Below, piece by piece: positions 40,010-47,467 of a stretch of DNA of 64,000 nt. Made by a program: the position numbers and the translations under genes. The stretch is from Microbispora sp. H13382 (lineage in GTDB: Bacteria > Actinomycetota > Actinomycetes > Streptosporangiales > Streptosporangiaceae). Below the pieces are notes generated by a model, which saw nothing but the letters and a program-made list of their open reading frames with translations, was not told where the DNA came from and ran no database searches. Location of the stretch: NCBI RefSeq assembly GCF_014161445.1, contig NZ_JABBXA010000010.1, positions 1 to 64,000 of the forward strand. Direction: 5' to 3'. Position 1 is the first letter of the stretch, and each line of letters begins with the position of its first letter.

Positions 40010-40541
40010 GGGGGGCGTAGGACTCGTTGGCACCGGCGAAGTCCTTGGCCACCGCCGTGAAGGACACCGTCCTGCCGTCCTTCAGGGTGATCGTGAAGGG
40101 CACCTCGGCCCCGGGCTCGATCGCCGTGCGGACGTCCATGAGCATGATGTGGTCGCCGCCGGGCTGGAGCACGTGCCGCCCGCCCGCGGGGATCACGAAC
40201 CCGCCCTGCTTGCGGCGCATCGTCGTGGCGCCGCCGTCTCCGGCGACCTCGTGCAGTTCCACGGACGGGGAGACAGGGGTGCTCGCCCCGACGACGGTGA
40301 CCGCCTCGCGGGTGGTGTTGACGAGCGTGCCGAAGGCGGCGCTCATGCCGGAACGGGCCGTCTTCACCCACGGATCGGCGATCGACAGCGGGGCGGCGGC
40401 CGTCGTGGCGGACGCGGAGACGGGGGCCTGCGCCGCCGCCGGCGAAGCGGCGGTGGTGCCGGCCGGTGCGGCGCAGGCGGCCGCGGCGAGGAGGGCGGCG
40501 AGCGCCGCCGGGAGGACGCGGTGAACGGTCGTGCTGGTCAT
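40002..40541 (-). CDS. PCuAC-family periplasmic copper chaperone
   Basis: A 179-residue exported protein, probably a lipoprotein (lipobox-like LAAAACAAP). The PCuAC domain has the copper motif His, ten residues, Met (HEVAGDGGATTM), about 22 residues, then HIM; the usual form is H-x10-M-x21-H-x-M. It carries Cu(I) to the CuA site of cytochrome oxidase or buffers copper outside the membrane. It is the middle gene of a leftward unit between the second His-rich membrane protein and the DyP peroxidase, and is translationally coupled to the latter. Confidence 0.9.
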   Translation of the reverse strand: MTSTTVHRVLPAALAALLAAAACAAPAGTTAASPAAAQAPVSASATTAAAPLSIADPWVKTARSGMSAAFGTLVNTTREAVTVVGASTPVSPSVELHEVAGDGGATTMRRKQGGFVIPAGGRHVLQPGGDHIMLMDVRTAIEPGAEVPFTITLKDGRTVSFTAVAKDFAGANESYAPHE

Positions 40542-40594
40542 GCGGAAGCCTTCTCTCGGTCGTCCGGCGGGCACGCGGGCGCGTCCCGTGGGCC

Positions 40595-40638
40595 GGGCCG
40601 GGCGCGGCTGAGACACGGGCCGGGCGCGGCTGAGGAAC
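40595..40638. repeat. 22-bp tandem duplication upstream of PCuAC gene
   Basis: Two head-to-tail 22-bp units (40595-40616 and 40617-40638) sharing GGGCCGGGCGCGGCTGAG lie in the 186-bp gap ahead of the PCuAC gene. Function unknown. Confidence 0.6.
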
Positions 40639-40727
40639 GGGGCACGCGCGTGGGCATGCTCCGCCGGAAAAGATCATGATCACGTCCCGGGCCGTACGCG
40701 GCCGGGAGCGGGATGAGGAGCGCCGTC

Positions 40728-41291
40728 TCAGACGGACGGACGGAGAAGGCGGGGCGGGCCGCGCCGGGTGACGCTGTGGCGCGGCGCGACGGAGCGGGGG
40801 ACAAGCGGCTCGTCCGGATGCGGCGACGCCAGGGGCGCGAACACGGGCGGCGCCGGATCGGCCGCGATCCGCGCGAGGCGTACGGCCAGCCGCCGCAGCA
40901 GCGCCCACAGGGCGGCCTCGCCCCTGGCCAGCCACAGCGACGTCAGCACCACCGCCCAGCCGTGGGCGATGAGCATCCCCAAGCCGGGTCCGGCGTGCGC
41001 GTGCCCGGCCAGGAGGTGCCCGGTCGCGACGTCCACGGTGGACGGGGACGACAGGGCGAACAGCACGTGCAACGCGGCCTGCAGGGCCGCGAGCAGGGGC
41101 AGGATCGCGCGCAGCGTCCGCTCCCCGCCGGACAGGGGCAGCGCGGCGGCGAACACCGCCGGCAGGCCCAGCGCGAGCGCGCCGGGGGTCACCTCGCCGC
41201 CGCTGAACAGGTGCGCCAGCACGCCCAGACCGAGGCACACCGCGGTGAAGGCGGCGGCTCGGGCGAGACGGAGAGGCGATGTCAGCGGCAT
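40728..41291 (-). CDS. His-rich membrane protein, copy 2 of paralogous pair
   Basis: A 187-residue protein with about four hydrophobic segments, paralogous to the protein at 37252-37845. Start 41291 is chosen because its MPLTSPLRLAR aligns with the N-terminus of that copy. The histidines cluster in GHLLAGHAHAGPG, followed by GMLIAHG and WLARGEAALW; the tail is basic and ends RRGPPRLLRPSV. It is first in the leftward unit with PCuAC and DyP. The two copies thus lead the two convergent copper units. Copper transport or binding is an inference from His/Met content and neighbours. Confidence 0.65.
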   Translation of the reverse strand: MPLTSPLRLARAAAFTAVCLGLGVLAHLFSGGEVTPGALALGLPAVFAAALPLSGGERTLRAILPLLAALQAALHVLFALSSPSTVDVATGHLLAGHAHAGPGLGMLIAHGWAVVLTSLWLARGEAALWALLRRLAVRLARIAADPAPPVFAPLASPHPDEPLVPRSVAPRHSVTRRGPPRLLRPSV

Positions 41292-41371
41292 GGCACTGCC
41301 AATATCGCATGCCCCGCGCCCGGTCCCCGTTCCGGGACGCCGTGTCGCCCGCGGGCGACGCCGGTTCAGCC

Positions 41372-41462
41372 GGCTCACGGCGCCCTGCTCGGGGACGGCT
41401 CAAGGCGCCTGGCTCGGGGACGGGTCACGGCGCCTGGCTCGGGGACGGCTCAGGGAGCCGGG
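41372..41462. repeat. 25-bp minisatellite, 3.6 copies
   Basis: Three head-to-tail 25-bp units (41372, 41397, 41422) and a partial fourth to 41462, each with a GGCTCGGGGAC-type core. The repeats form the 3' end of the AraC-type gene, encoding its EPSPSQAP tail, and the spacer beyond. A change in copy number would change the protein's C-terminus. Confidence 0.8.
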
Positions 41463-42372
41463 CGCCCGCACTTCGCCGGCGATACTCGCGCGGCGAGCTG
41501 CCGGTGATCCGCTTGAACGCGGTGCTGAGGGCGCTTTCCGAGCTGTAGCCGACGGCGTGGGCGATCGTGGCGAGCGTGTCGCCGCCGTCGCGCAGGCGCC
41601 GGGAGGCGAGCTCGATCCGCCACCGGGTGAGGTAGTCCAGGGGGCCGAGACCGACCGTGTCCTTGAACCGCGCGGCGAGGGTGGACCGGGACACCGCACC
41701 GGTCCGTGCCAGCTCCGCGACGGTCCATGGATGGGCGGGCCGCGCGTGCACGGACCGCAGTGCCGCCGCGACCACGGGGTCGGCGAGACCGGCGAGCCAG
41801 CCCGACACCGCGCGGGGCTCCCGGGCCAGGTGCAGACGCAGGATGTGGATGAGCATGACCACGGCGAGATGCTCGGCCGCGAGCGTCGAGCCGATGGCGC
41901 GCCCCCGCAGCTCGGCGTCGATCTGGTCGAGGGCCCACCGCACCGCGCTCGCCTCGCCGGTTTCCGCGGGCACGTGGATAACCGGCGGCAGCCCGTCGAG
42001 CAGGAGCGAGCGTGCCCGGTCGCCGAACGAGAAGCGGCCGCCGACGAGGAGCGTGTCCGCGCCGTCGCCGACGAGCGCGAGGCCGTCCCGGGCCGCCGTC
42101 CACAACGGCCCGGCGTCGACCGGGACGGCATGCGGGTCGCTGAAGAGCGTGAAGACGAGCGGGCGCGTGAGCAGGAAACAGTCGCCCTCCGCCAGGGAGA
42201 TCGGCGCGTCGAGGCCCTCGACGTCCAGGAGGCACCGGCCGCGCCGGACGGCGTTGAACTTCACGCCGTCCGGCGGCTCGAAACGCACGGCCCAGCTGCC
42301 GCCCGCCGACATGCCCGTGGACAGGTGCGCCCTGGTGCCCAGCAGCGCGAGCACGTCTTCGAGCGGATCCAT
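41425..42372 (-). CDS. AraC-family regulator with cupin domain
   Basis: A 315-residue protein. Residues ~10-180 are an AraC-type N-terminal cupin (FNAVRRGRCLLDVEG, ISLAEGDCFLLTRP); ~210-300 hold the paired HTH (WTVAELARTGAVSRSTLAARF, then the second helix pair near ATIAHAVGYSSESALSTAF and SSPREYRRR). It is divergent from an SDR gene across 96 bp, the common arrangement in which such regulators activate an adjacent oxidoreductase. The C-terminal tail is encoded by the 25-bp minisatellite. Confidence 0.88.
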   Translation of the reverse strand: MDPLEDVLALLGTRAHLSTGMSAGGSWAVRFEPPDGVKFNAVRRGRCLLDVEGLDAPISLAEGDCFLLTRPLVFTLFSDPHAVPVDAGPLWTAARDGLALVGDGADTLLVGGRFSFGDRARSLLLDGLPPVIHVPAETGEASAVRWALDQIDAELRGRAIGSTLAAEHLAVVMLIHILRLHLAREPRAVSGWLAGLADPVVAAALRSVHARPAHPWTVAELARTGAVSRSTLAARFKDTVGLGPLDYLTRWRIELASRRLRDGGDTLATIAHAVGYSSESALSTAFKRITGSSPREYRRRSAGARLPEPSPSQAP

Positions 42373-42456
42373 CGGCTTCTCCGGCGCGATCGGGTAAATG
42401 GACGATCGATAAAGTATGCCGGACTTTCCGCTATAGATGATCCGAATCCGGCGCTC

Positions 42457-42462
42457 TAGCGT
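42457..42462 (+). promoter_or_regulatory. -10 box of leaderless SDR gene
   Basis: TAGCGT ends 6 nt before the SDR ATG, with no ribosome site between. A TATAGA box about 25 nt further upstream is an alternative -10. Confidence 0.4.
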
Positions 42463-42468
42463 GACGGC

Positions 42469-43419
42469 ATGAACAGCGAACAGACTCGTCTCACCACTCC
42501 GTTCCACTCCCACGCCACCGCGGCCGAGGTCATCGAAGGGGTGGATCTGTCCGGGCGGCGCGTCGTCGTCACCGGCGGCGCCTCCGGCATCGGCGCGGAA
42601 ACCGTCCGCGTCCTGGCCGGGGCCGGGGCGGAGGTCACCATCGCCACCCGCGACCCGGCCGCGGCGGCGCCTATCGCCGCGAGCCTCGCCGGCGCGCCGG
42701 GAACCGTCCGGTCCGCAGCGCTCGACCTGGCCGATCTGTCGTCTGTCGCGGCGTTCGTGCGGGAGTGGCGCGGCCCGCTCGATGTGCTGGTCGCCAACGC
42801 CGGGGTCATGGCGCTCCCGGTGCGCCAAATTACCGCGCAGGGCTGGGAGATGCAGCTCGCGACGAACTATCTCGGACATTTCGCCCTCGCCGTGGGCCTG
42901 TACGGCAGTCTGCGGGCGGCGGGCCGGGCGCGGATCGTCGTCGTCAGCTCCGGCGCCCATCGCGAGACGCCGTTCGACTTCGACGACCCGCAGTTCGAGC
43001 GCCGGCCGTACCACCCGTGGACGGCCTACGGGCAGTCCAAGACGGCGGACGTCCTGCTGGCGGTGGGCGCGCGCCGGTGGGCTGCCGACGGGATCACGGC
43101 GAACGCGCTCAACCCCGGCTGGATATCGACGAACCTCCAGCGCAACATGGACGAGGCGACCATGCGCGAGATGGGCGCGATCGACGAGAACGGCGAGATC
43201 GTACCCCGGCCCTACCTCAAGACGGTCGCCCAGGGCGCGGCGGCATCGGTGCTGCTGGCGGCCTCGCCCCTGGTGGAAGGCGTGACCGGGCGCTACTTCG
43301 AGGACAACCAGGAGGCCCCGCCCGCCGCCCCCGGGATCGCCGGCGGAGTGGCGGCCCACGCGCTCGACAGGGACGCGGCGGACCGGCTGTGGGACTACGG
43401 AAGCGCCGCGCTCGGCTGA
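42469..43419 (+). CDS. Short-chain dehydrogenase/reductase
   Basis: A 316-residue SDR, on the long side. The cofactor motif is VVTGGASGIGAETVRVL, followed by LDVLVANAGVM; the catalytic residues fit Ser in VVSSGAHRET and the Tyr-x-x-x-Lys in WTAYGQSKTADV. The shape resembles the retinol-dehydrogenase/WW-oxidoreductase-like SDR group. It reduces or oxidises an unknown alcohol/ketone with NAD(P). Divergent from the AraC regulator. Confidence 0.88.
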   Translation: MNSEQTRLTTPFHSHATAAEVIEGVDLSGRRVVVTGGASGIGAETVRVLAGAGAEVTIATRDPAAAAPIAASLAGAPGTVRSAALDLADLSSVAAFVREWRGPLDVLVANAGVMALPVRQITAQGWEMQLATNYLGHFALAVGLYGSLRAAGRARIVVVSSGAHRETPFDFDDPQFERRPYHPWTAYGQSKTADVLLAVGARRWAADGITANALNPGWISTNLQRNMDEATMREMGAIDENGEIVPRPYLKTVAQGAAASVLLAASPLVEGVTGRYFEDNQEAPPAAPGIAGGVAAHALDRDAADRLWDYGSAALG

Positions 43420-43537
43420 GGAGCCGGGCGGCTCTTCGGAGCATCGGTGTCACAGACGCGGGGCCTGTCCGGTCATAGGTGTCGTACGCCCGTCGGAGGA
43501 CGGGCAGTCACCAGGAGAGCATCGCGGAGGTACGGCA

Positions 43538-44287
43538 ATGAAGATCGTGGTCGTCGGCGGCAGTGGGCTGATCGGGAGCAAGGTCGTCGACAGGCTCGGC
43601 GGTCAGGGGCATGAGGCGGTGGTGGCCACTCCCCGGACGGGTGTGAACACCGTCACGGGGGAGGGCCTGGCCGAGGTGCTCAAGGGCGCCTCGGTGGTGG
43701 TCGACGTGTCGAACTCCCCGTCCTTCGAGGACACCGCGGTGATGGAGTTCTTCACCGCATCCACCCGCAACCTGCTGGCCGCGGAGACCGAGGCGGGAGT
43801 GGGCCATCACGTCGCGCTGTCGATCGTCGGAACGTCCCGTCTGCCCGAGAACGGTTACTTCCGGGCCAAGCACGCGCAGGAGGAACTGATCGTCGCCTCC
43901 GCGATCCCCCACACGATCGTGTACGCGACGCAGTTCTTCGAGTTCGTCGGCGGCATCGCCGACACGGCCACCGAAGGGGACACCGTCCGTGTGGCGCCGG
44001 TGCTGTTCCAGCCGATCGCGGCCGCGGACGTCTCCGAGGCGGTGGCCAGGGTCGCGGTGAGGCCGCCCGCCGGCGGGGTCGAGATCGCCGGTCCGGACCG
44101 TCTCAGGTTCGACGAGGTGGTCCGGCGGGTCCTCGAGGCCCGCCGCGACCCCCGCCGGGTGGTCGGCGACCCGGACGCGCGCTATTTCGGCTCGAAGCTG
44201 CAGGAGGGCAGCCTGGTCCCCGAGGGCGACGCCGACCTCGGCCCCACGCGGTTCGCCGACTGGCTCAAGGAGCACACGGCGGAGTAG
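43538..44287 (+). CDS. NAD(P)-binding NmrA/atypical SDR-like protein
   Basis: A 249-residue protein with the Rossmann start MKIVVVGGSGLIGSKVVDRL and GHEAVVATPRTGVNTVTGEGL. It lacks the classic Tyr-x-x-x-Lys pair, as atypical SDRs (NmrA/NAD(P)H-binding group) do. HHVALSIVGTSRLPENGYFRAKH is the usual central block, here described in part only. A GGAGG-type site precedes the ATG. It stands alone 118 bp after the SDR gene and could share its promoter, but nothing proves this. Substrate unknown. Confidence 0.82.
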   Translation: MKIVVVGGSGLIGSKVVDRLGGQGHEAVVATPRTGVNTVTGEGLAEVLKGASVVVDVSNSPSFEDTAVMEFFTASTRNLLAAETEAGVGHHVALSIVGTSRLPENGYFRAKHAQEELIVASAIPHTIVYATQFFEFVGGIADTATEGDTVRVAPVLFQPIAAADVSEAVARVAVRPPAGGVEIAGPDRLRFDEVVRRVLEARRDPRRVVGDPDARYFGSKLQEGSLVPEGDADLGPTRFADWLKEHTAE

Positions 44288-44386
44288 GGCCCGCCCGGCG
44301 TCCGGCGGGAGGCGCGGGAGCGGCATAGGAATTGGGCCGTTTGGGCACTTCAAGAGGTATCGGGGGCGTGTTCGATGGGGGGAACC

Positions 44387-44611
44387 ATGGCTGTATCGGC
44401 GGACCTGGCGAAGCTGCTCGACCGCGAGTACGAGGACAAGACCCTGGACGAGCTCCTCAAGGCGCCGGTGGATGCGCTGGCCGGGGTGAGCGCGGAGGAC
44501 GCGGAGCTGCTGAAGAAGGCCTTCCACATCAAGACCGTCGGAGACCTCGGCCGCAACAAGTTCTTCCGGGCGGCCACCGCGCTCGTCGATCTCACCGACA
44601 GCGGGAAATAA
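44387..44611 (+). CDS. Small helical protein, helix-hairpin-helix-like
   Basis: A 74-residue protein of conserved appearance. A helix (LAKLLDREYEDKTLDELLKA) is followed by DALAGVSAEDAELLKKAF and IKTVGDLG, which resembles a helix-hairpin-helix unit of nucleic-acid-binding proteins. Start 44387 is preferred because GGGGGAA precedes it; the ATG at 44375 lies ahead of that site. No signal or membrane segment. It sits between the NmrA-like gene and the amino-sugar kinase operon. Function unknown. Confidence 0.65.
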   Translation: MAVSADLAKLLDREYEDKTLDELLKAPVDALAGVSAEDAELLKKAFHIKTVGDLGRNKFFRAATALVDLTDSGK

Positions 44612-44638
44612 TCGGGTCTCCCGCCCTACCGACGGCCG

Positions 44639-44690
44639 TTGTAGAAGATTTCCATCGCCTTGTAGGTTGATGGAAAGTGCCTACAAAGGA
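44639..44690 (+). promoter_or_regulatory. Promoter with nested palindromes before the amino-sugar kinase gene
   Basis: TTGTAG (44639-44644), an 18-nt spacer and TAGGTT (44663-44668) form a promoter. TTTCCATC (44649-44656) pairs with GATGGAAA (44669-44676), centred on the -10 box; TTGTAGG (44660-44666) pairs with CCTACAA (44680-44686), running into the AAAGGAG ribosome site. The first looks like a repressor operator; the second could also form a hairpin near the ribosome site in RNA. Confidence 0.6.
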
Positions 44691-44696
44691 GCGGCC

Positions 44697-45701
44697 GTGG
44701 GGGCTCTGTTCGTCGGTGTGGACGGGGGAGGCACCAGTACGCGCTGCGTCGTGGTCACGGAATCGGGCGAGATCGCCGGGCGTGGACTGGCCGGCGGCGC
44801 CAACGCGATCTCGGTCCCCGATCCGGCGGCCAATCTGCGCGCCGCGCTGCTCGGCGCGCTGGAGGGCCTGGACCGCGCGCGGGTCGCGGGCGGCGTGTTC
44901 GGCCTGGCCGGGGCGGCCCGCGCGGCGGAGCCGGCGGAGCGGGCCTGGCGGGAGGCCGGGCTCGCCGGGCGGCCGGCGGTGGTCGCCGACGTGCTCGTCG
45001 CCTTCACCGGCGCCACCGACGAGCCGGACGGCGCGGTCCTGGTGGCCGGCACCGGCGCGATCGGCGCGCGTGTCCGCGACCGCCGGGTCGTGCGGCGGGC
45101 CGACGGCCTCGGCTGGCTCCTGGGCGACGAGGGTTCGGGCGTGTGGCTGGGCCGCCGGGCCGCCGCCGCGGCGCTGAACGCGATCGACGGCCGGGGCGCG
45201 TCCACCGTGCTGGTCGCCCGGGTGGCCGAGGCCGTCCTGGGCGCCGGGGCGGCCGGCGAGGACGACGGGCCCGCGCTCGCCCAGGCCTTGGTCTCGGTCG
45301 TGTACGCGCGGGTGGCCGAGCGCGGTCCCGCCTGGCTCGGCACGCTCGCGCCCGTGGTGGACACCGCCGCCCGCGAGGGCGACGAGGTGGCCCGCGGCGT
45401 CGTCGCCGAGGCGGCCCGCAGGCTGTGCCGTACGGCACGGGTCGTCACCGGGGAGGCCGCCCACGACAGGGGAGCACGGGCGGCGGGAGGCGGAGGGCCG
45501 CTGGTGCTCGCGGGGTCGCTGCTGACCGAGCCGACCGAGCTCGCCCACCTGGTCAGGGCCGAGCTGGGCAGGCGGGCCACGCTGGTGCGAGCCCGGGACG
45601 CCGCGGCGGGCGCCGCCGCGCTCGCGGTGCGGGCGGCCCTGCCCGGCGACCCCCGCGCCGCCGAGGCGCACCGCGCGCTGATCGGGCAGGGGGGCGCATG
45701 A
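44697..45701 (+). CDS. BadF/BcrA-type kinase, probable MurNAc/GlcNAc kinase (MurK-like)
   Basis: A 334-residue ASKHA kinase with phosphate-1 loop FVGVDGGGTSTRCVV, phosphate-2 AGTGAIGA and the conserved GDEGSGVWLGRRA segment of the eukaryotic GlcNAc-kinase and MurK group. GTG 44697 follows AAAGGAG; upstream ATG/TTG codons lie in the operator. MurK of Clostridium phosphorylates MurNAc and GlcNAc at O6. Here it opens a cluster holding a NagZ-like enzyme, an importer, NamZ and MurQ, so it likely makes the MurNAc-6-phosphate that MurQ needs when no PTS is present. Family is seen; substrate is inferred. Confidence 0.82.
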   Translation: MGALFVGVDGGGTSTRCVVVTESGEIAGRGLAGGANAISVPDPAANLRAALLGALEGLDRARVAGGVFGLAGAARAAEPAERAWREAGLAGRPAVVADVLVAFTGATDEPDGAVLVAGTGAIGARVRDRRVVRRADGLGWLLGDEGSGVWLGRRAAAAALNAIDGRGASTVLVARVAEAVLGAGAAGEDDGPALAQALVSVVYARVAERGPAWLGTLAPVVDTAAREGDEVARGVVAEAARRLCRTARVVTGEAAHDRGARAAGGGGPLVLAGSLLTEPTELAHLVRAELGRRATLVRARDAAAGAAALAVRAALPGDPRAAEAHRALIGQGGA

Positions 45702-45785
45702 GCGAGCGGAGCGAGCGAGTCAGTAGGCACTGTGCGAGCGGAGCGAGCGAGTCGGTACGCACTGTGCGAGCGAAACGAGTGGATC
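45702..45785. repeat. 32-bp GAGCGAGC-type tandem repeat
   Basis: Two 32-bp units (45702-45733, 45734-45765; two mismatches) and a degenerate partial third. The GCGAGCGGAGCGAGCGAG core recurs near gene ends in many actinomycetes. It starts at the kinase stop codon and its translation gives an MSERSER-type peptide, best treated as repeat and not as a gene. Confidence 0.75.
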
Positions 45786-45848
45786 AAGAAACACCGCCTG
45801 CACGCCTCCGGCACGACCTGACGCCGAGCCGCCGGACGGGGAGGCGGC

Positions 45849-47318
45849 ATGAGTGAGGGCGAGCTGGACCGGATGGCGATGGCGGTGCTCCAGCCCGGGT
45901 TCGAGGGCACGGAGCCGCCCGCGTGGCTGCGGCGGGCGCTCGCGGAGGGCCTCGGCGGCGTGGTCCTGTTCGCCCGCAACGTCGCCGGCCTGGAGGGGAC
46001 GGCCGCCCTGGCCGCGGGGCTGCGCCGGGAGCGGCCGGACGTGGTCGTCGCGGTGGACGAGGAGGGCGGTTCCGTCACCCGTCTGGAGGCCGCCGGCGGC
46101 AGTTCGTGGCCGGGCAACATGGCGCTGGGCGTCGCCGGCGACGAGGCGCTGACCCGCCGGGTGGCGCGGCAGATCGGCCGGATGGTCGCCGCCGCCGGCG
46201 TCACCCTCGACTACGCCCCCGTGGTGGACGTCAACGCCGACCCCCGTAACCCCGTCATCGGCGTGCGTTCCTTCGGCTCCGACCCCGACGAGGTCGGCCG
46301 CCACGGCGCCGCCTGGATCGAGGGACTGCAGAGCGCCGGGGTGGCCGCCTGCGCCAAGCACTTCCCCGGTCACGGTGACACCGTGACCGACTCCCACCTG
46401 GCACTGCCCGCCGTACGTGCCTCCCGTGAGGTGATAGAACGGCGCGACCTGCCGCCGTTCCGGGCCGCGATCGCGGCCGGGGTGCGCGCCGTGATGTGCG
46501 GGCACCTGCTCGTCCCCGCCGTCGACGCGCTCCCCGCGACGCTGAGCCGGGCGGTGCTGACCGGCCTGCTGCGGGAGGAACTGGGGTTCGAGGGGCTCGT
46601 GGTGACCGACGCGATCGAGATGCGGGCGGTCGCCGCCCTGCACCCGCCCGGCGAGATCGCGGTCCGCGCGCTGGCCGCCGGGGCCGACGCGATCTGCGTC
46701 GGGGTGTCCTCGGCCAGGGGGGAGAGCGTGTACGCGCTGCGCGACGCGATCACCGGCGCGGTCCGCGAGGGCCGGCTGGCGGAGGAGCGCCTGGCCGAGG
46801 CGGCGGGCCGGGTGCGGGACCTGGCCGCGTGGTACGACGCGCAGGCGGAGGCCAGGAAGGCGGTGGCCCGCGACGCCGACGAGGGCCTCGGCCTGGCGGC
46901 GGCGACGGCGGCGCTGCGCGCGACCCCCGCGGAGCCTCCGGGGCCGCTCACGCGGGCGCCGCTGGTGGTGCACATGGCGGCGCGCCCCAGTCAGGCCGTC
47001 GGCCGGGCGACCCCTCTCACCCTGGGGGAGGCGCTCGGCGAGCTCCTGCCCGGGACCGTGACGGCGCAGGTGCATGACGACGGGCGGCTGCCGGATCTGC
47101 GCGACACCGGGGGCCCGCTCGTGATCGCCGTCCACGACGCCGTGCGGCACGCCTGGATGCGGCGGCTCCTGGAGGAGGCGCTGCGGGCCCGCCCGGACGC
47201 GATCGTGGTGGAGACCGGGGTGCCGGGGCCGCCCGCCGGGCGGCTGTACCTCGCCACCCACGGCAGCTCCACGGCCTCCGCGCGGGCGGCGGCCCGCTGG
47301 CTCGCCGGAGCCGTCTGA
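45849..47318 (+). CDS. nagZ: GH3 beta-N-acetylglucosaminidase (NagZ-like)
   Basis: A 489-residue cytoplasmic GH3 enzyme, with no signal peptide, unlike the secreted GH3 at 20975. It has the NagZ hallmark loop AKHFPGHGDTVTDSH, whose Asp-His pair acts as acid/base, and the nucleophile Asp in VVTDAIEM. VDEEGGSVTRLEA is also typical. A C-terminal domain of about 150 residues follows, as in the Gram-positive form. NagZ removes the non-reducing GlcNAc from muropeptides or GlcNAc-MurNAc. It is the second gene of the salvage cluster. Confidence 0.9.
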   Translation: MSEGELDRMAMAVLQPGFEGTEPPAWLRRALAEGLGGVVLFARNVAGLEGTAALAAGLRRERPDVVVAVDEEGGSVTRLEAAGGSSWPGNMALGVAGDEALTRRVARQIGRMVAAAGVTLDYAPVVDVNADPRNPVIGVRSFGSDPDEVGRHGAAWIEGLQSAGVAACAKHFPGHGDTVTDSHLALPAVRASREVIERRDLPPFRAAIAAGVRAVMCGHLLVPAVDALPATLSRAVLTGLLREELGFEGLVVTDAIEMRAVAALHPPGEIAVRALAAGADAICVGVSSARGESVYALRDAITGAVREGRLAEERLAEAAGRVRDLAAWYDAQAEARKAVARDADEGLGLAAATAALRATPAEPPGPLTRAPLVVHMAARPSQAVGRATPLTLGEALGELLPGTVTAQVHDDGRLPDLRDTGGPLVIAVHDAVRHAWMRRLLEEALRARPDAIVVETGVPGPPAGRLYLATHGSSTASARAAARWLAGAV

Positions 47319-47369
47319 CCCGCCTGCCGGCCCCTGGAACAGGACATATTCCCAGGTAGCAGGCTCGGG

Positions 47370-47439
47370 TAAAAATTAACTCCACCGACGCGTCTGCCCG
47401 TGGAAAAAATTGACGGCGTCGCGAGGGCGCCCGTATTGT
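47370..47439 (+). promoter_or_regulatory. Promoter of the importer operon with AT-rich repeats
   Basis: TTGACG (47410-47415), 18 nt and TATTGT (47434-47439) form a good promoter. AAAAATTAAC (47371-47380) and AAAAATTGAC (47405-47414) are direct repeats 34 bp apart; the second overlaps the -35 box. They stand out in this GC-rich DNA and could be sites of an RpiR/MurR-type or other regulator, which is not encoded here. Confidence 0.5.
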
Positions 47440-47467
47440 CCAGGCAATCGGGAACCAGGAGCAGCCC

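Noticed and set aside
41372-41462. Possible CRISPR array
   Set aside because: Units are contiguous with no spacers, and no cas genes are present; it is a minisatellite.
44697-45701. Glucokinase/ROK assignment for the kinase
   Set aside because: It has the BadF-type DGGGTS phosphate loop and GDEGSG segment and lacks the ROK zinc signature.
45698-45856. 52-residue frame starting MSERSERVSRH between kinase and nagZ
   Set aside because: It is only the translation of the GAGCGAGC tandem repeat; its start overlaps the kinase stop by chance of the repeat position.
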